Below, in pieces: positions 35,343 to 44,379 of a DNA stretch of 64,000 nucleotides. Each line of letters starts with the position of its first letter. Position 1 is the stretch's first letter. Source of the stretch: Zobellella endophytica (GTDB lineage Bacteria; Pseudomonadota; Gammaproteobacteria; Enterobacterales; Aeromonadaceae); the NCBI RefSeq assembly GCF_003012775.1, contig NZ_PXYG01000007.1, forward strand, positions 124,001-188,000, given 5' to 3'. The notes beneath the pieces are model-generated. The model searched no databases. It was not told the origin of the DNA and saw only the letters and a list, made by a program, of their open reading frames with translations. The position numbers and the translations under genes were made by a program.

Positions 35343-37241
35343 TTACACCATCCAGCAGGAACACCCCAGGGCGCCAAAGAAGCCCTTGAAATCCGAAACC
35401 GGCACATTGGACGCCCAGGCGCGCGCGTGGTCGTGCCCGTGCAGACCGCAGGCACGGGCACAGCCACAGGAGCCGATGGCCTGGGCACGCATGGGTGCGA
35501 GCGAGTGTTTTCCTGCCCCATCAGGCTCGCCCCAGGCACCATAGCCCTTGAAGGTGCGCGTGGGCGACCAGTCGGGCATGGCGGGAGGCAACGGATTGTC
35601 ATCCAGTGCCGCGAAGTCACCCGCACCGTAGACCACCCGGCCACCCACCATGGTCAAATCCGAGGTAAGAAAGGAAATTTCGTCCTCGGGCACGCTGAAA
35701 TAGTCCTTGCTCGGCACGAGCAGATCGGCGAACTGACCCACTTCGATACGCCCGCGCCGGCCTTCCTCGTTGGAGAACCAGGCCACATTTTCGGTCCACA
35801 TCCGCAGTGCCGTCTCCCGATCAAGCAGGTTATGCTGCGGATAGAGATTCAGGCCACCCACCGTCTTGCCGGTCACCATCCACGACAATGAGACCCAGGG
35901 GTTATAGGATGCCACTCGGGTGGCATCCGTGCCGGCCGAGACCTTGACCCCTTTCTCCAGCATGCGGGCCACGGGGGGCGTGGCCTCGGCGGCAACGGCA
36001 CCGTAGCGCTCGACGAAATATTCGCCCTGATACGCCATGCGATGCTGCACGGCGATACCGCCGCCCAGGGCGGCAATGCGGTCGATGGACTGGTCGGAGA
36101 TGGTCTCGGCATGATCGAAAAACCAGTTGATGCCGGTGAGCGGGATGTCCTGGTTGACCTTCTCGAACACATCCAGCGCGCGTGAAATGGTCTCGTCGTA
36201 AGTGGCATGCAGTCGCCATGGCCAATGGTTCTGTGCCAGGATGCGCACCACTTCCTCCAGTTCCCCTTCCATCTCCGGCGGCATGTCGGGGCGTGGCTGG
36301 CGGAAATCCTCGAAGTCGGCGGCAGAAAACACCAGCATCTCACCGGCACCGTTGTGGCGGAAATAATCATCGCCCTGCTTGTAGGTGACGCTCGAGGTCC
36401 ACTTGAGGAAATCTTCTTTCTCCTGCTTGGGTTTCTGGGTAAAGAGGTTGTAGGCCAGGCGCACCGTCATCTGTCCCTCATCGGCGAGTTGCTGAATGAC
36501 GGCATAATCATCGGGATAATTCTGGAAGCCGCCACCGGCATCTATCACGCCGGTCACCCCGAGACGATTCAGCTCCCGCATAAAATGCCGGGTAGAGTTG
36601 ACCTGGTAGTCGAAGGGCAGCGCCGGCCCCTTGGCCAGGGTCGCGTACAGGATGGCCGCATTAGGCTTGGCCAGCAGCAGGCCGTTAGGATTGCCCCTGG
36701 CGTCACGGGTGATCTCGCCGCCCGGAGGTTCGGGGGTATCCTTGGTATAGCCCACCGCCCGCAACGCTGCGGCGTTAAGCAGGGCTCTATCGTACAAATG
36801 CAGCAGGAAGACCGGCGTGTCCGGCGCTATGGCATTGATCTCGGCGATGGTGGGCAGGCGCTTCTCCACAAACTGGTGCTCGGTAAAACCACCCACCACA
36901 CGTACCCACTGAGGCGCCGGGGTGATGGCCACCTGCCGCTTGAGCATCTCCATGGCGTCGGCCAGGGAACGTACTCCGTCCCAGCGCAGTTCCATGTTGT
37001 AGTTGAGGCCACCACGCACCACATGGGTATGGTTGTCGAACAACCCAGGCAACACGGCTCGGCCTCTGAGATCGATCACCCTGGTCCCGGCTCCGGCCAG
37101 CGCCATGATGTCGGCTTCCTCCCCCACGGCCAGGAATTTTCCGTCCTTGATGGCGACGGCGCTGGCTACCGGCTTGCCGCGATCCAGGGTGGTGATACGT
37201 CCCCGGTGCAGGACCACATCGGCGGTGACTGAGGTACTCAT
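35343..37241 (-). CDS. YtcJ-like metal-dependent amidohydrolase with Cys-rich C-terminal tail
   Basis: 632-residue amidohydrolase-superfamily enzyme. The N-terminal metal motif is LPGLFDNHTHVVRGG (about 67-81), and later ligands are in FFDHAETISD and GTDATRVASYNPW (near 475). YtcJ/NfdA-like members hydrolyse amides or formamides; the substrate is unknown. Residues about 590-632 form an added tail with SCGCARACGLHGHDHA and CSCWMV, rich in Cys and His, that could bind metal. It overlaps xapX by 4 bp and is followed by a small ORF and the MFS gene. Confidence 0.85.
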   Translation of the reverse strand: MSTSVTADVVLHRGRITTLDRGKPVASAVAIKDGKFLAVGEEADIMALAGAGTRVIDLRGRAVLPGLFDNHTHVVRGGLNYNMELRWDGVRSLADAMEMLKRQVAITPAPQWVRVVGGFTEHQFVEKRLPTIAEINAIAPDTPVFLLHLYDRALLNAAALRAVGYTKDTPEPPGGEITRDARGNPNGLLLAKPNAAILYATLAKGPALPFDYQVNSTRHFMRELNRLGVTGVIDAGGGFQNYPDDYAVIQQLADEGQMTVRLAYNLFTQKPKQEKEDFLKWTSSVTYKQGDDYFRHNGAGEMLVFSAADFEDFRQPRPDMPPEMEGELEEVVRILAQNHWPWRLHATYDETISRALDVFEKVNQDIPLTGINWFFDHAETISDQSIDRIAALGGGIAVQHRMAYQGEYFVERYGAVAAEATPPVARMLEKGVKVSAGTDATRVASYNPWVSLSWMVTGKTVGGLNLYPQHNLLDRETALRMWTENVAWFSNEEGRRGRIEVGQFADLLVPSKDYFSVPEDEISFLTSDLTMVGGRVVYGAGDFAALDDNPLPPAMPDWSPTRTFKGYGAWGEPDGAGKHSLAPMRAQAIGSCGCARACGLHGHDHARAWASNVPVSDFKGFFGALGCSCWMV

Positions 37242-37525
37242 GATGATTTCTCCTCCGTGGATTTGTCCTTAGGCGCCATTTCTTGCTCCTGGCGCCCGGG
37301 CAACTGGCCCAGCACATGCTTGCCAGCCTGCGCCTTGTCGCAGGCCGTGCTGAACGCCGTGCCGCCGAGCAATTGCTTGCCGACCGGGATGATTTGCTCC
37401 CCGACCAGAATGCCGAGCAGCCCCAGCAGGGCGACCAGCGGCGGAGCCGGTGAGCGTACGTTAAGCAGGCTGTAGATGACGCCAACCAGCAGGCCGGCCC
37501 CCAGAGACAGGATGTAAAGCTTCAT
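37238..37525 (-). CDS. XapX-domain (DUF1427) membrane protein
   Basis: 95-residue protein. Two hydrophobic helices in residues 1-50 carry the XapX pattern LSLGAGLLVGVIYSLLNVRSPAPP and ALLGLLGILVGEQIIP. The rest is a hydrophilic tail rich in Lys, Glu and Gln. The function of the family is unknown. ATG 37525 gives the canonical MKLYILSL start; upstream in-frame sequence is not family-like. Overlaps the amidohydrolase start (ATGA). Confidence 0.8.
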   Translation of the reverse strand: MKLYILSLGAGLLVGVIYSLLNVRSPAPPLVALLGLLGILVGEQIIPVGKQLLGGTAFSTACDKAQAGKHVLGQLPGRQEQEMAPKDKSTEEKSS

Positions 37526-37709
37526 GCGATCCTCTTCAACATAACTGATGCCGAGAACATTGCCGGCGATTAAGCAGCCTCTTGAAGAGTTCCTCACTTT
37601 TCGTCGCCACAGCCGGTACCGCTCGAGAACAGGAATTTAAAAGCAGCGAACTGCGGCGCAACGACGTTGACTGTCACAACAGCACCGCACTCCGAATACC
37701 CCGGGCCGA

Positions 37710-38393
37710 TTACTTGGCCGGATTGGGTCCGATACGTTCGCCGTGCTGCACGCGCTCGGGGGCCTGGTGGACCATGGTGTAGGCATAGTCGACGCCCATA
37801 CCGTAGGCCCCGGAATGTTCCTGCACCAGGCCGATAACGGCGTCGTAGGTTTCCTTCCGAGCCCAGTCGCGCTGCCACTCCAGCAAAACCTGCTGCCAGG
37901 TCACGGGGATGATGCCCGCCTGGATCATCCGATCCATCGCATACTTGTGCGCGTCGACCGAGGTGCCACCGGAGGCATCGGCCACCATGTATATCTCATA
38001 GCCTCCTTCCAGTGCCGCACACAGGGCGAAGGTGGTATTACAGACCTCGGTCCACAGGCCGGAGACGATCACCTTCTTGCGGCCGTTGGCAGCCAGCGCA
38101 TCGCGCACATTTTGATCGTCCCAGGAGTTCATTGAAGTTCGTTCGAGGATCTTGTGCTCGGGAAACACCGCAAGCAGTTCGGGATAGGTATTGCCCGAGA
38201 AGCTGTCGGTCTCGACCGTGGTGATGGTGGTCGGGATATCGAACACCTTTGCCGCCTTGGCCAATGCCACCACGTTGTTTTTGAGGGTCTGGCGATCGAT
38301 CGACTGCACGCCAAAAGCCATCTGAGGCTGCTGATCGATGAAGATGAGCTGGCTGTTTTGTGGCGTCAGCACTTCGAGATACTTGTTAGACAT
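37710..38393 (-). CDS. Isochorismatase-family (YcaC-like) cysteine hydrolase
   Basis: 227-residue cytosolic hydrolase. Probable catalytic residues are D20 (FIDQQPQ), R85 (ILERTSMNSW) and C118 (SGLWTEVCNTTFA), the pattern of YcaC-type proteins, which lack isochorismatase activity and have an uncertain substrate. It is preceded by GGAGAACC. A 184-bp gap separates it from xapX, so it may be a separate transcript. It faces a LysR gene 530 bp away. Confidence 0.87.
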   Translation of the reverse strand: MSNKYLEVLTPQNSQLIFIDQQPQMAFGVQSIDRQTLKNNVVALAKAAKVFDIPTTITTVETDSFSGNTYPELLAVFPEHKILERTSMNSWDDQNVRDALAANGRKKVIVSGLWTEVCNTTFALCAALEGGYEIYMVADASGGTSVDAHKYAMDRMIQAGIIPVTWQQVLLEWQRDWARKETYDAVIGLVQEHSGAYGMGVDYAYTMVHQAPERVQHGERIGPNPAK

Positions 38394-38539
38394 GATGGTT
38401 CTCCTTCAAGGATTAGAAAGCGGCCTGGGTGCCGTTCGCCCTGACACAGCATTCGAAGGTCTATTCTGCCGTACCGGGCACGGAGGGCCTTAACCAAACG
38501 CAAGGGGTGCCGCAGAAAGCCCGTCGCGCCTCATAAACA

Positions 38540-38782
38540 TCAGGTCATGGCACCGTCAGCCGACAGCGTCCATATGCCAGCCTTAAATGTAGCCCTTGTA
38601 GCCCACGTCGTTTCGATGGGGATGGTTCCCTCGCCTGCGCGGACGATAATGTCCATATCTGCATGCTGGGGTGGCAAGGATGCTGCGCCTGGGACCATGC
38701 TATTCAGCAAAGGAGGAATAGTGATGTTCATCAAGCCAACCATGGCTCCGCCAAGGCCATCAAACGGATGATGCTCGGGCAT
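38540..38782 (-). CDS. Possible 80-aa protein of unknown function
   Basis: Frame MPEHHPFDGLGGAMVGLMNI... with AAGGAAA eight bases upstream of ATG 38782. It fills the space between the isochorismatase-like gene and the divergent LysR gene. Low complexity is absent, but I recognise no family, and codon use is only weakly convincing. Its position, divergent from the regulator, is the main support. Confidence 0.4.
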   Translation of the reverse strand: MPEHHPFDGLGGAMVGLMNITIPPLLNSMVPGAASLPPQHADMDIIVRAGEGTIPIETTWATRATFKAGIWTLSADGAMT

Positions 38783-38919
38783 CGAGGTTTTCCTTCTGCT
38801 GATAACGCACCAGTGAGGAAAACTATAGGTCCAAGCAAACATCACAGAAACAGAATAAATGGAATACCATCTATTCCGTTTACCAGACACCTGGACGACG
38901 TCCGAAGGAGCCACTCCAC

Positions 38920-39849
38920 ATGAACAAACTGCCCGATCTGGAAGCCTGGGCGATCTTCGCCAAGATTGCGGAAACCGGTTCTTTCACCAAGGCCGCGGAG
39001 GCGTTGTCACTGTCCCAAGGCACGGTATCCAAGGCGATCAATCGACTGGAAAAACGCATGAAGGTCATACTGTTCCATCGCACCTCCCGGCGCATGGTCC
39101 TCACCGACTGCGGGCTGACCGCATTGGGGCGCGCATTGCGTATCCTCGAGGAAGGGGCAGCGATTGAAGCCGAACTGGCGGAGCAATCGGCAAGCCTTCG
39201 CGGCTCGGTACGATTTGCCGCACCTATGTCATTTGGCATCTCATACCTCGCGCCGGTGCTGCCGCAGTTCATGGCCACCCATCCCGACGTTACCCTCGAC
39301 ATTGAGTTCGATGACGAATTGATCGATCTGGTTGCAAACCGGTTCGATCTCGCACTGCGTATATCCAACCTGTCCGACTCCAGCCTGCTCGCTCGGCGCC
39401 TGTGCAGCGTACGTATCCAACTGGTTGGTTCGCCTGATTACTTTGCACAATATGGACACCCCCAGCACCCTCGGGAATTGGCCAACCATCGCACCCTGCA
39501 ATATGCCTATTCGCATACCGGCCCGAGCTGGAAATTCCGACATCTCCACCAGGGGGAGTTCACCCAGGCAATACACTCCCCCTTGCGAGTCAACAATGCG
39601 GAAGCCTTGGCACCGGCGCTACGGGCGGGACTGGGGTTGGCTCTGCAGCCCGAGTTTCTGGCTTGGCAGGATTTACAGACAGGCGCCCTGGAAACCGTAT
39701 TGGAGGATTGGCAGGTAGAGCCGATTGCCCTGCATCTGGTTACCCCGCCAGGACGAACCCGGCCAATACGCGTACAGGCATTGATGGATTATCTGATCCA
39801 GCATTTCTCGGAAGTGCCCTGGGCCCGGGAGGCCAGCGGGAGACAATGA
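38920..39849 (+). CDS. LysR-family transcriptional regulator
   Basis: 309-residue LysR regulator of the CrgA/AaeR-like branch. Helix-turn-helix in residues 1-62 (FAKIAETGSFTKAAEALSLSQGTVSKAINRLE); effector domain about 92-300 (SVRFAAPMSFGISYLAPVLPQF). It diverges from the small ORF, isochorismatase-like and amidohydrolase genes, so it probably controls the cassette. It ends shortly before a relic hairpin and repeat copy 2. Confidence 0.9.
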   Translation: MNKLPDLEAWAIFAKIAETGSFTKAAEALSLSQGTVSKAINRLEKRMKVILFHRTSRRMVLTDCGLTALGRALRILEEGAAIEAELAEQSASLRGSVRFAAPMSFGISYLAPVLPQFMATHPDVTLDIEFDDELIDLVANRFDLALRISNLSDSSLLARRLCSVRIQLVGSPDYFAQYGHPQHPRELANHRTLQYAYSHTGPSWKFRHLHQGEFTQAIHSPLRVNNAEALAPALRAGLGLALQPEFLAWQDLQTGALETVLEDWQVEPIALHLVTPPGRTRPIRVQALMDYLIQHFSEVPWAREASGRQ

Positions 39850-39905
39850 CATTCCCGACTTCGGATGACCACAGTCCCGAAAACTCCGAGCAGAGTCACT
39901 GTTTG

Positions 39906-39970
39906 CCCTACGCCAGCGACAAAAAACCCGGGTACTCTGATCACCAAGGGCGGCCACAGCCGCCCTTTTC
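39906..39970 (+). pseudogene. Relic of the 3' end and terminator of the 70-aa gene
   Basis: About 65 bp resemble 17679-17743: CTACGCCAGCGACA, then CTCTGATCACCA and a GGGCGGC/GCCGCCC hairpin. No start or frame survives. The arms at 39948-39954 and 39959-39965 followed by TTTT still make a usable terminator for the LysR gene. Confidence 0.7.
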
Positions 39971-40001
39971 ACAGGATGAAGATCCGCCGCTAGCCCCGGG
40001 T

Positions 40002-40691
40002 TCAGGGCAGGTCGAACACCAGGGCCCGCACCGGCTGGACGGCGCTGAAGCTCAAGTGCGACTCGCCGCTTAGGGCTGCGCCGTCGCCGGCGGCCAGCCG
40101 CTCGCCGTTGACGACCAGCTCCCCTTCCACCAGCTGCACCCAGGCCTTTCGCCCCGGGGCCAGTTCGAGTCCGGCCTCTTCGCCCTGCCCCAGCCACAGC
40201 TGGTACAGGCGGGCGTCCTGCTTGATGACCAGCGACCCCTCGGCGCCGTCCGGGCTGACCACCAGGGTCAGGCCGGGAGCGCGGCCGAAGTCCTTCTGCT
40301 GGTAGCCGGGCTTGCCGCCGGTGGCGTTGGGCTCGATCCAGATCTGCAGGAACTTCAGCGGCCTGCCGTTGGACGGGTTGAACTCGCTGTGCAGGATGCC
40401 GGTGCCGGCGGACATCAGCTGGAATTCCCCCGCGCTCAGCAACTCCTCGTTACCGGAGCTGTCCTTATGGGCGATGCAGCCCTCCAACACGTAGCTGATG
40501 ATCTCCATGTCCCGGTGGCCGTGGGTGTCGAAACCCGCCCCCGGCGCCACCGCGTCGTCGTTGATCACCCGCAGCCGGGAAAAGCCCATCTGCGCCGGAT
40601 CGTAATAGCTGCCGAAGGAAAAAGTGTGTTGGCTGTGAAGCCAACCGAAGTTGGCCCTGCCCCGTTCATCCGCCTTTCTGATGCTGATCAT
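40002..40691 (-). CDS. yhhW: Pirin-family bicupin (YhhW-like), copy 2
   Basis: 229 residues, nearly identical to the copy at 31089. Substitutions include F to L in GTGILHSEF, R to K in LVIKQDARL, L to Q in WLGQGEEA and P to S near the C-terminus. The metal-site motif THGHRDMEI is intact, so both copies should be functional. Followed immediately by the junction with the relic hairpin. Confidence 0.9.
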   Translation of the reverse strand: MISIRKADERGRANFGWLHSQHTFSFGSYYDPAQMGFSRLRVINDDAVAPGAGFDTHGHRDMEIISYVLEGCIAHKDSSGNEELLSAGEFQLMSAGTGILHSEFNPSNGRPLKFLQIWIEPNATGGKPGYQQKDFGRAPGLTLVVSPDGAEGSLVIKQDARLYQLWLGQGEEAGLELAPGRKAWVQLVEGELVVNGERLAAGDGAALSGESHLSFSAVQPVRALVFDLP

Positions 40692-40700
40692 GGAACCCCC

Positions 40701-41147
40701 TCACTTCAGACGTTGTGCCAGGGCCTGATCCAGGCCCAGCTTGCCGGCGCCGGAGAACAGCAGGGAGACCGAGGCCGCCAGCAGCGTCAGGCCGAACTCG
40801 TAGCCGCCGTTGCTCATGAACAGACCGTTGTCGACGTGCACCGCCAGGATGGCCACCAGCATGGTCGCCGCCAGGCTCAGTGCCGCCGGCCGGGTCAGCA
40901 ACCCGAGCAGGATAAAGAGCCCGCCGAAGAACTCGCCCGCCCCGGCCAGGAAAGCCATCAGCACGCCCGGCTCCAGTCCGATGGACGCCATCCACTGGCC
41001 GGTGCCTTCCAGCCCGTAGCCGCCGAACCAGCCGAACAGCTTCTGGGCGCCGTGGGCCATGAAGATGATGCCCACCGGCAGCCGCAGCGCCAGGGGGGCC
41101 CAACCGGACTTGGACTGGAGTACGGAGATCAGGGTCGCCTTGTTCAT
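40701..41147 (-). CDS. DoxX-family membrane protein, copy 2
   Basis: 148 residues with four membrane helices, differing from copy 1 only at a few positions (for example E to D in HVDNGLF, A to T in EFGLTLL). Same 9-bp spacing to pirin and the same divergent arrangement with yghU. Confidence 0.88.
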   Translation of the reverse strand: MNKATLISVLQSKSGWAPLALRLPVGIIFMAHGAQKLFGWFGGYGLEGTGQWMASIGLEPGVLMAFLAGAGEFFGGLFILLGLLTRPAALSLAATMLVAILAVHVDNGLFMSNGGYEFGLTLLAASVSLLFSGAGKLGLDQALAQRLK

Positions 41148-41379
41148 AAATCACCTCTTCATAAAATTTGAAATAAATTTGTGGGTTTTAACGCCCGCCA
41201 TCGTAGCGCTCGTTGAACTTGGAGCCAGTGTAGTGAAGCCGATGAAGGGATAAAATCGGAATGATTTGGCAGGTTAGTTTAAATTTTTTGAACTAAATAA
41301 AATAACAGGCGTCCGGGACGGCCGCGACCGCCGGCAAAGCCTGATACACTGACTAATCCAACCATCAGATGAGGACTTT

Positions 41380-42252
41380 ATGATGAGCGATACCCCCTAC
41401 GTTCCCCCCACAGTGTGGAAATGGGAAGCCCCCAGCGGCGGCGCCTTCGCCCATATCAACAGGCCCGTGGCCGGCGCCACCCACGACCGGGCCCTGCCGG
41501 TGGGCAAACACCCGCTGCAGCTCTACTCCCTGGCCACCCCCAACGGAGTCAAGGTCACCATCATGCTGGAAGAGCTGCTGGCGCTGGGGTTCGAGGCCGC
41601 CGAGTACGACGCCCACCTGATCCGCATCGGCGAGGGCGATCAGTTCGGCAGCGGCTTCGTGGCGGTCAACCCCAACTCCAAGATACCGGCCCTGGTCGAT
41701 CACGGCGTGCAGCCGCCGCAACGGGTGTTCGAGTCCGGCGCCATCCTGCTGTACCTGGCGGAAAAGTTCGGCGCCTTTATCCCCCAAGATCCCGCCGGGC
41801 GCACCGAGTGCCTGTCCTGGCTGTTCTGGCAGATGGCCAGCGCCCCCATCCTGGGCGGCGGTTTCGGCCACTTCTACGCCTATGCCCCGGAGAAGTACGA
41901 ATACCCCATCAACCGCTACGCCATGGAGGTGAAGCGCCAGCTGGACGTGCTGAACCGGCGGCTGGCCGAACGCCCCTACATCGCCGGCGAGGAATACAGC
42001 ATCGCCGACATCGCCATCTGGCCCTGGTACGGCGCCCTGGTGCGCAACCAGGTCTACGAGGCGGCGCAGTTCCTCTCGGCCCACGAGTATCCCCATGTGC
42101 AGCGCTGGGCCGAGGCCATCGCCCGACGTCCGGCCGTGCGGCGCGGCCGCATGGTCAACCGGACCTCGGGCCCGCTCGAGGAGCAGTTGCACGAGCGCCA
42201 TGACGCCAGCGACTTCGAGCTGAAAACCCAGGACAAGCTGGAACAGGGTTGA
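41380..42252 (+). CDS. yghU: YghU-type glutathione transferase, copy 2
   Basis: 290 residues. Changes against copy 1 cluster in the first 30 codons (TVWKWE for EIWKWE, DRALPV for DKILPM) and near WQMASAP. The C-terminus FELKTQDKLEQG resembles the E. coli ending, so this copy keeps the native tail. The glutathione-site segment LYSLATPNGVKVTIMLEE is intact. Confidence 0.92.
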   Translation: MMSDTPYVPPTVWKWEAPSGGAFAHINRPVAGATHDRALPVGKHPLQLYSLATPNGVKVTIMLEELLALGFEAAEYDAHLIRIGEGDQFGSGFVAVNPNSKIPALVDHGVQPPQRVFESGAILLYLAEKFGAFIPQDPAGRTECLSWLFWQMASAPILGGGFGHFYAYAPEKYEYPINRYAMEVKRQLDVLNRRLAERPYIAGEEYSIADIAIWPWYGALVRNQVYEAAQFLSAHEYPHVQRWAEAIARRPAVRRGRMVNRTSGPLEEQLHERHDASDFELKTQDKLEQG

Positions 42253-42265
42253 AAGAAAGGATAAA

Positions 42266-42512
42266 GGGTGCCCCTTGCCGGGGGCGCCTCAGCTTGATGA
42301 CCAAGCCGTTGTCATGACCGCATCAGTCGGCCAAAGGGCCAACTCCGCCGACACGCCGCGAGTACATCCATGTAGGCTCGCACCTGCCATCCCTGGCAGG
42401 TGACGGTCGGCGGAGTCGTTCCCTTTGTCCGCCTGCTTGGGCATGGGAGTTGGCTGTCCAGATAAACCTGAAGGTTTGTCAGCAGCCCGAGGCGCCCCTT
42501 GCCGGGGGTGCC
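42266..42512. repeat. Palindromic intergenic element
   Basis: A near-palindrome, GGTGCCCCTTGCCGGGGGCG, at 42268 and its variant GGCGCCCCTTGCCGGGGGTG at 42491 bracket a long imperfect inverted repeat (about 42330-42431). In it, ACTCCGCCGAC (42342-42352) pairs with GTCGGCGGAGT (42406-42416). Inside are two small hairpins, TACAT-CC-ATGTA (42363-42374) and CACCTGCCA-TCCC-TGGCAGGTG (42381-42402). The fold is a three-way junction. No ORF. It probably also terminates yghU and quiC, which converge here. Confidence 0.7.
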
Positions 42513-42531
42513 TGTCGCGGCACCGGGCCGT

Positions 42532-44379
42532 TCAGCCCCTGGCCGCCTTGTATTCCCGCGCCTGGGACGCCAGCCGGATATGGGCGTTGATCTCGCCGTA
42601 GCGGGAATAGCCCCGGCGCTGCACCACCTCGAAGAAGACGCCGTGCACCTCGTGGGTGTAGAAGTGGAAGAACTCGCCCTCGTCGTTGCGATCGTAGAGG
42701 ATATTGAGCCGCCGGAGCCGCGCCAGCAGCTCGGGGGCCAGCTCGAAGCGGGCGTCCAGATCCCGGTAGTAGTTGTCGGGGATCGGCAGTATCCGCTCCC
42801 CCCCCACCTGCTCGGCGGTGGCGAAGATATCCCGGCTTTCGAAGGCGATCTGCTGCACCCCCGAGCCCTTGGACTGGCTGATAAAGCGCTGGGCCGAGGC
42901 CTCCCGCGCCGACGACATGTTGATGGGAATGCGGATATTGCCGTTCTGGCTGCGCGCCACCCGGCTCACCATCAGGCCGTACACGTCGGGCAGATCCTGG
43001 CTCGGCTCGATGTCGAAGCCGAAGATCGACTTGTAGAAGAAGGAGGCCGACAGGAAGTCCACCGGCGCCACCGTCTGGCCGAGGTGATCGATGCGGCTCA
43101 GGCCGTAGTCCGGGACCGGCGGCTCCGCTTCGATGGGCTCGAAGTCGATGTCGAAGAAGCGGTAGGCACCGCGCCGCTCCACGAAGTAAACCAGGCTGTC
43201 GCCGACCCCGCGGACGGCCGGAATGTTGAGCTCGCCCGGCCCGGCCTGGTGCTCGAAGCGGTTGCAGCGGTAGTGCCGGGTGCGCCGGAGCAGCTGCGTG
43301 AGGTTGTCGGTGGCCAGCGCCAGGGCGCACACCGACACCCCGTGGGCCAGGTAATGCTGGTGCGCCAGGCTCTCGGGCTCCCGGTTCAGCACCAGATTGA
43401 TGTCGCCCTGGCGCATCAGGGTGACCTGCTTCGACTTGTGTTTGTGGGTTTCCCGGAACCCCAGGCCGTGGAACAGCCCGAGCAGCTCCTCGCCGGTGTC
43501 GCCTTCGATGGCGAACTCCACGAATTCGATGTCCTGGATCTCGGGGCAGCGGCTGTCCTCGCTGGCCGCCGAGGTCTGGTCGTCCAGCCAGATCAGCGAA
43601 CGCATGCCGTCCACCGCCTTTTCGGCCGGCGAAGAGGAGCGGAACTCGTCGTTGAAGATCTCATGGGACAGGTAATCGTCGAAGCCCTTGTCCTTCAGGC
43701 ACTGCACGAACTCCACCACCGGCATGTCGCCCTGGCCGGGGAAACAGCGGAAGTGACGGCTGAAGTGCAGTATCTCCATCTGCAGGCTGGGGGCGTCGGC
43801 CACCTGCACCAGGGCGATTTTGTCGAGGGGGATCTCGTCGCGCAGCAGGTCCAGGCTGTTGCCCCGGGCGAACATGTGGAACGTGTCGAGGATGATGCCG
43901 AGCCGGGGATGATCCGCCCGCTTGACGATGTCCCAGGCCTGGTCGTAGTCGCGCACGTGGCGGCCCCAGGCCAGGGCCTCGTAGCCTACCCTGAATCCCT
44001 CGTTGCCGGCCAGGGTGGCCAGCTCGTGCAGATCCGCCGCCGCCCGCGCCGGATCGTCGATGACGTGGGGCGAGACGTTGCTGCAGATCAGCAGCCGTTG
44101 GGTGCCGAGTTCGTGCATCAGCTCGAACTTGCGCTGGGCCCGGTAGAAATTCTGCCGGCGCAAGGGCTCGGGCATGGCCTCGAAATCGCGCAGGGGCTGC
44201 AGGGCGATGATCTCCAGCCCCAGATCCGCGGCCAGCTGCCGCACCTGCCCGGGGGTCAGATCCGACTGGGTCAGATCGTTTTCGAATATCTCCACCCCCT
44301 GGAAGCCCGCGGCGGCGGCGGCCTCCAGTTTTTCCCGCAGGGTGCCGGACAGGGTGACCGTGGCCAGTGCCGTTTTCAT
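42532..44379 (-). CDS. quiC: 3-dehydroshikimate dehydratase (QuiC1-type, fused VOC domains)
   Basis: 615-residue enzyme converting 3-dehydroshikimate to protocatechuate. The N-terminal xylose-isomerase-like TIM barrel (about 1-270) contains LDTFHMFARG and SHEIFNDEF metal-site segments. The C-terminal part (about 290-600) is a hydroxyphenylpyruvate-dioxygenase-like pair of VOC modules (IDHLGQTV, HEVHGVFFEVVQRRGY), the fusion seen in the Pseudomonas QuiC1 group. Overlaps aroQ by 4 bp. It feeds the pca genes downstream. Confidence 0.92.
   Translation of the reverse strand: MKTALATVTLSGTLREKLEAAAAAGFQGVEIFENDLTQSDLTPGQVRQLAADLGLEIIALQPLRDFEAMPEPLRRQNFYRAQRKFELMHELGTQRLLICSNVSPHVIDDPARAAADLHELATLAGNEGFRVGYEALAWGRHVRDYDQAWDIVKRADHPRLGIILDTFHMFARGNSLDLLRDEIPLDKIALVQVADAPSLQMEILHFSRHFRCFPGQGDMPVVEFVQCLKDKGFDDYLSHEIFNDEFRSSSPAEKAVDGMRSLIWLDDQTSAASEDSRCPEIQDIEFVEFAIEGDTGEELLGLFHGLGFRETHKHKSKQVTLMRQGDINLVLNREPESLAHQHYLAHGVSVCALALATDNLTQLLRRTRHYRCNRFEHQAGPGELNIPAVRGVGDSLVYFVERRGAYRFFDIDFEPIEAEPPVPDYGLSRIDHLGQTVAPVDFLSASFFYKSIFGFDIEPSQDLPDVYGLMVSRVARSQNGNIRIPINMSSAREASAQRFISQSKGSGVQQIAFESRDIFATAEQVGGERILPIPDNYYRDLDARFELAPELLARLRRLNILYDRNDEGEFFHFYTHEVHGVFFEVVQRRGYSRYGEINAHIRLASQAREYKAARG

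Larger units (their letters stand above)
40002..42241. repeat. Direct repeat, copy 2 (pirin-doxX-yghU)
   Basis: Second copy of the 2240-bp repeat, same orientation as 31089-33328. The yghU end here runs past the boundary into a natural-looking stop, suggesting that this right-hand junction is the original one. Confidence 0.93.

Noticed and set aside
31089-42241. Composite transposon explanation for the two direct repeats
   Set aside because: The repeats contain ordinary genes, no transposase, no terminal inverted repeats and no visible target duplication.
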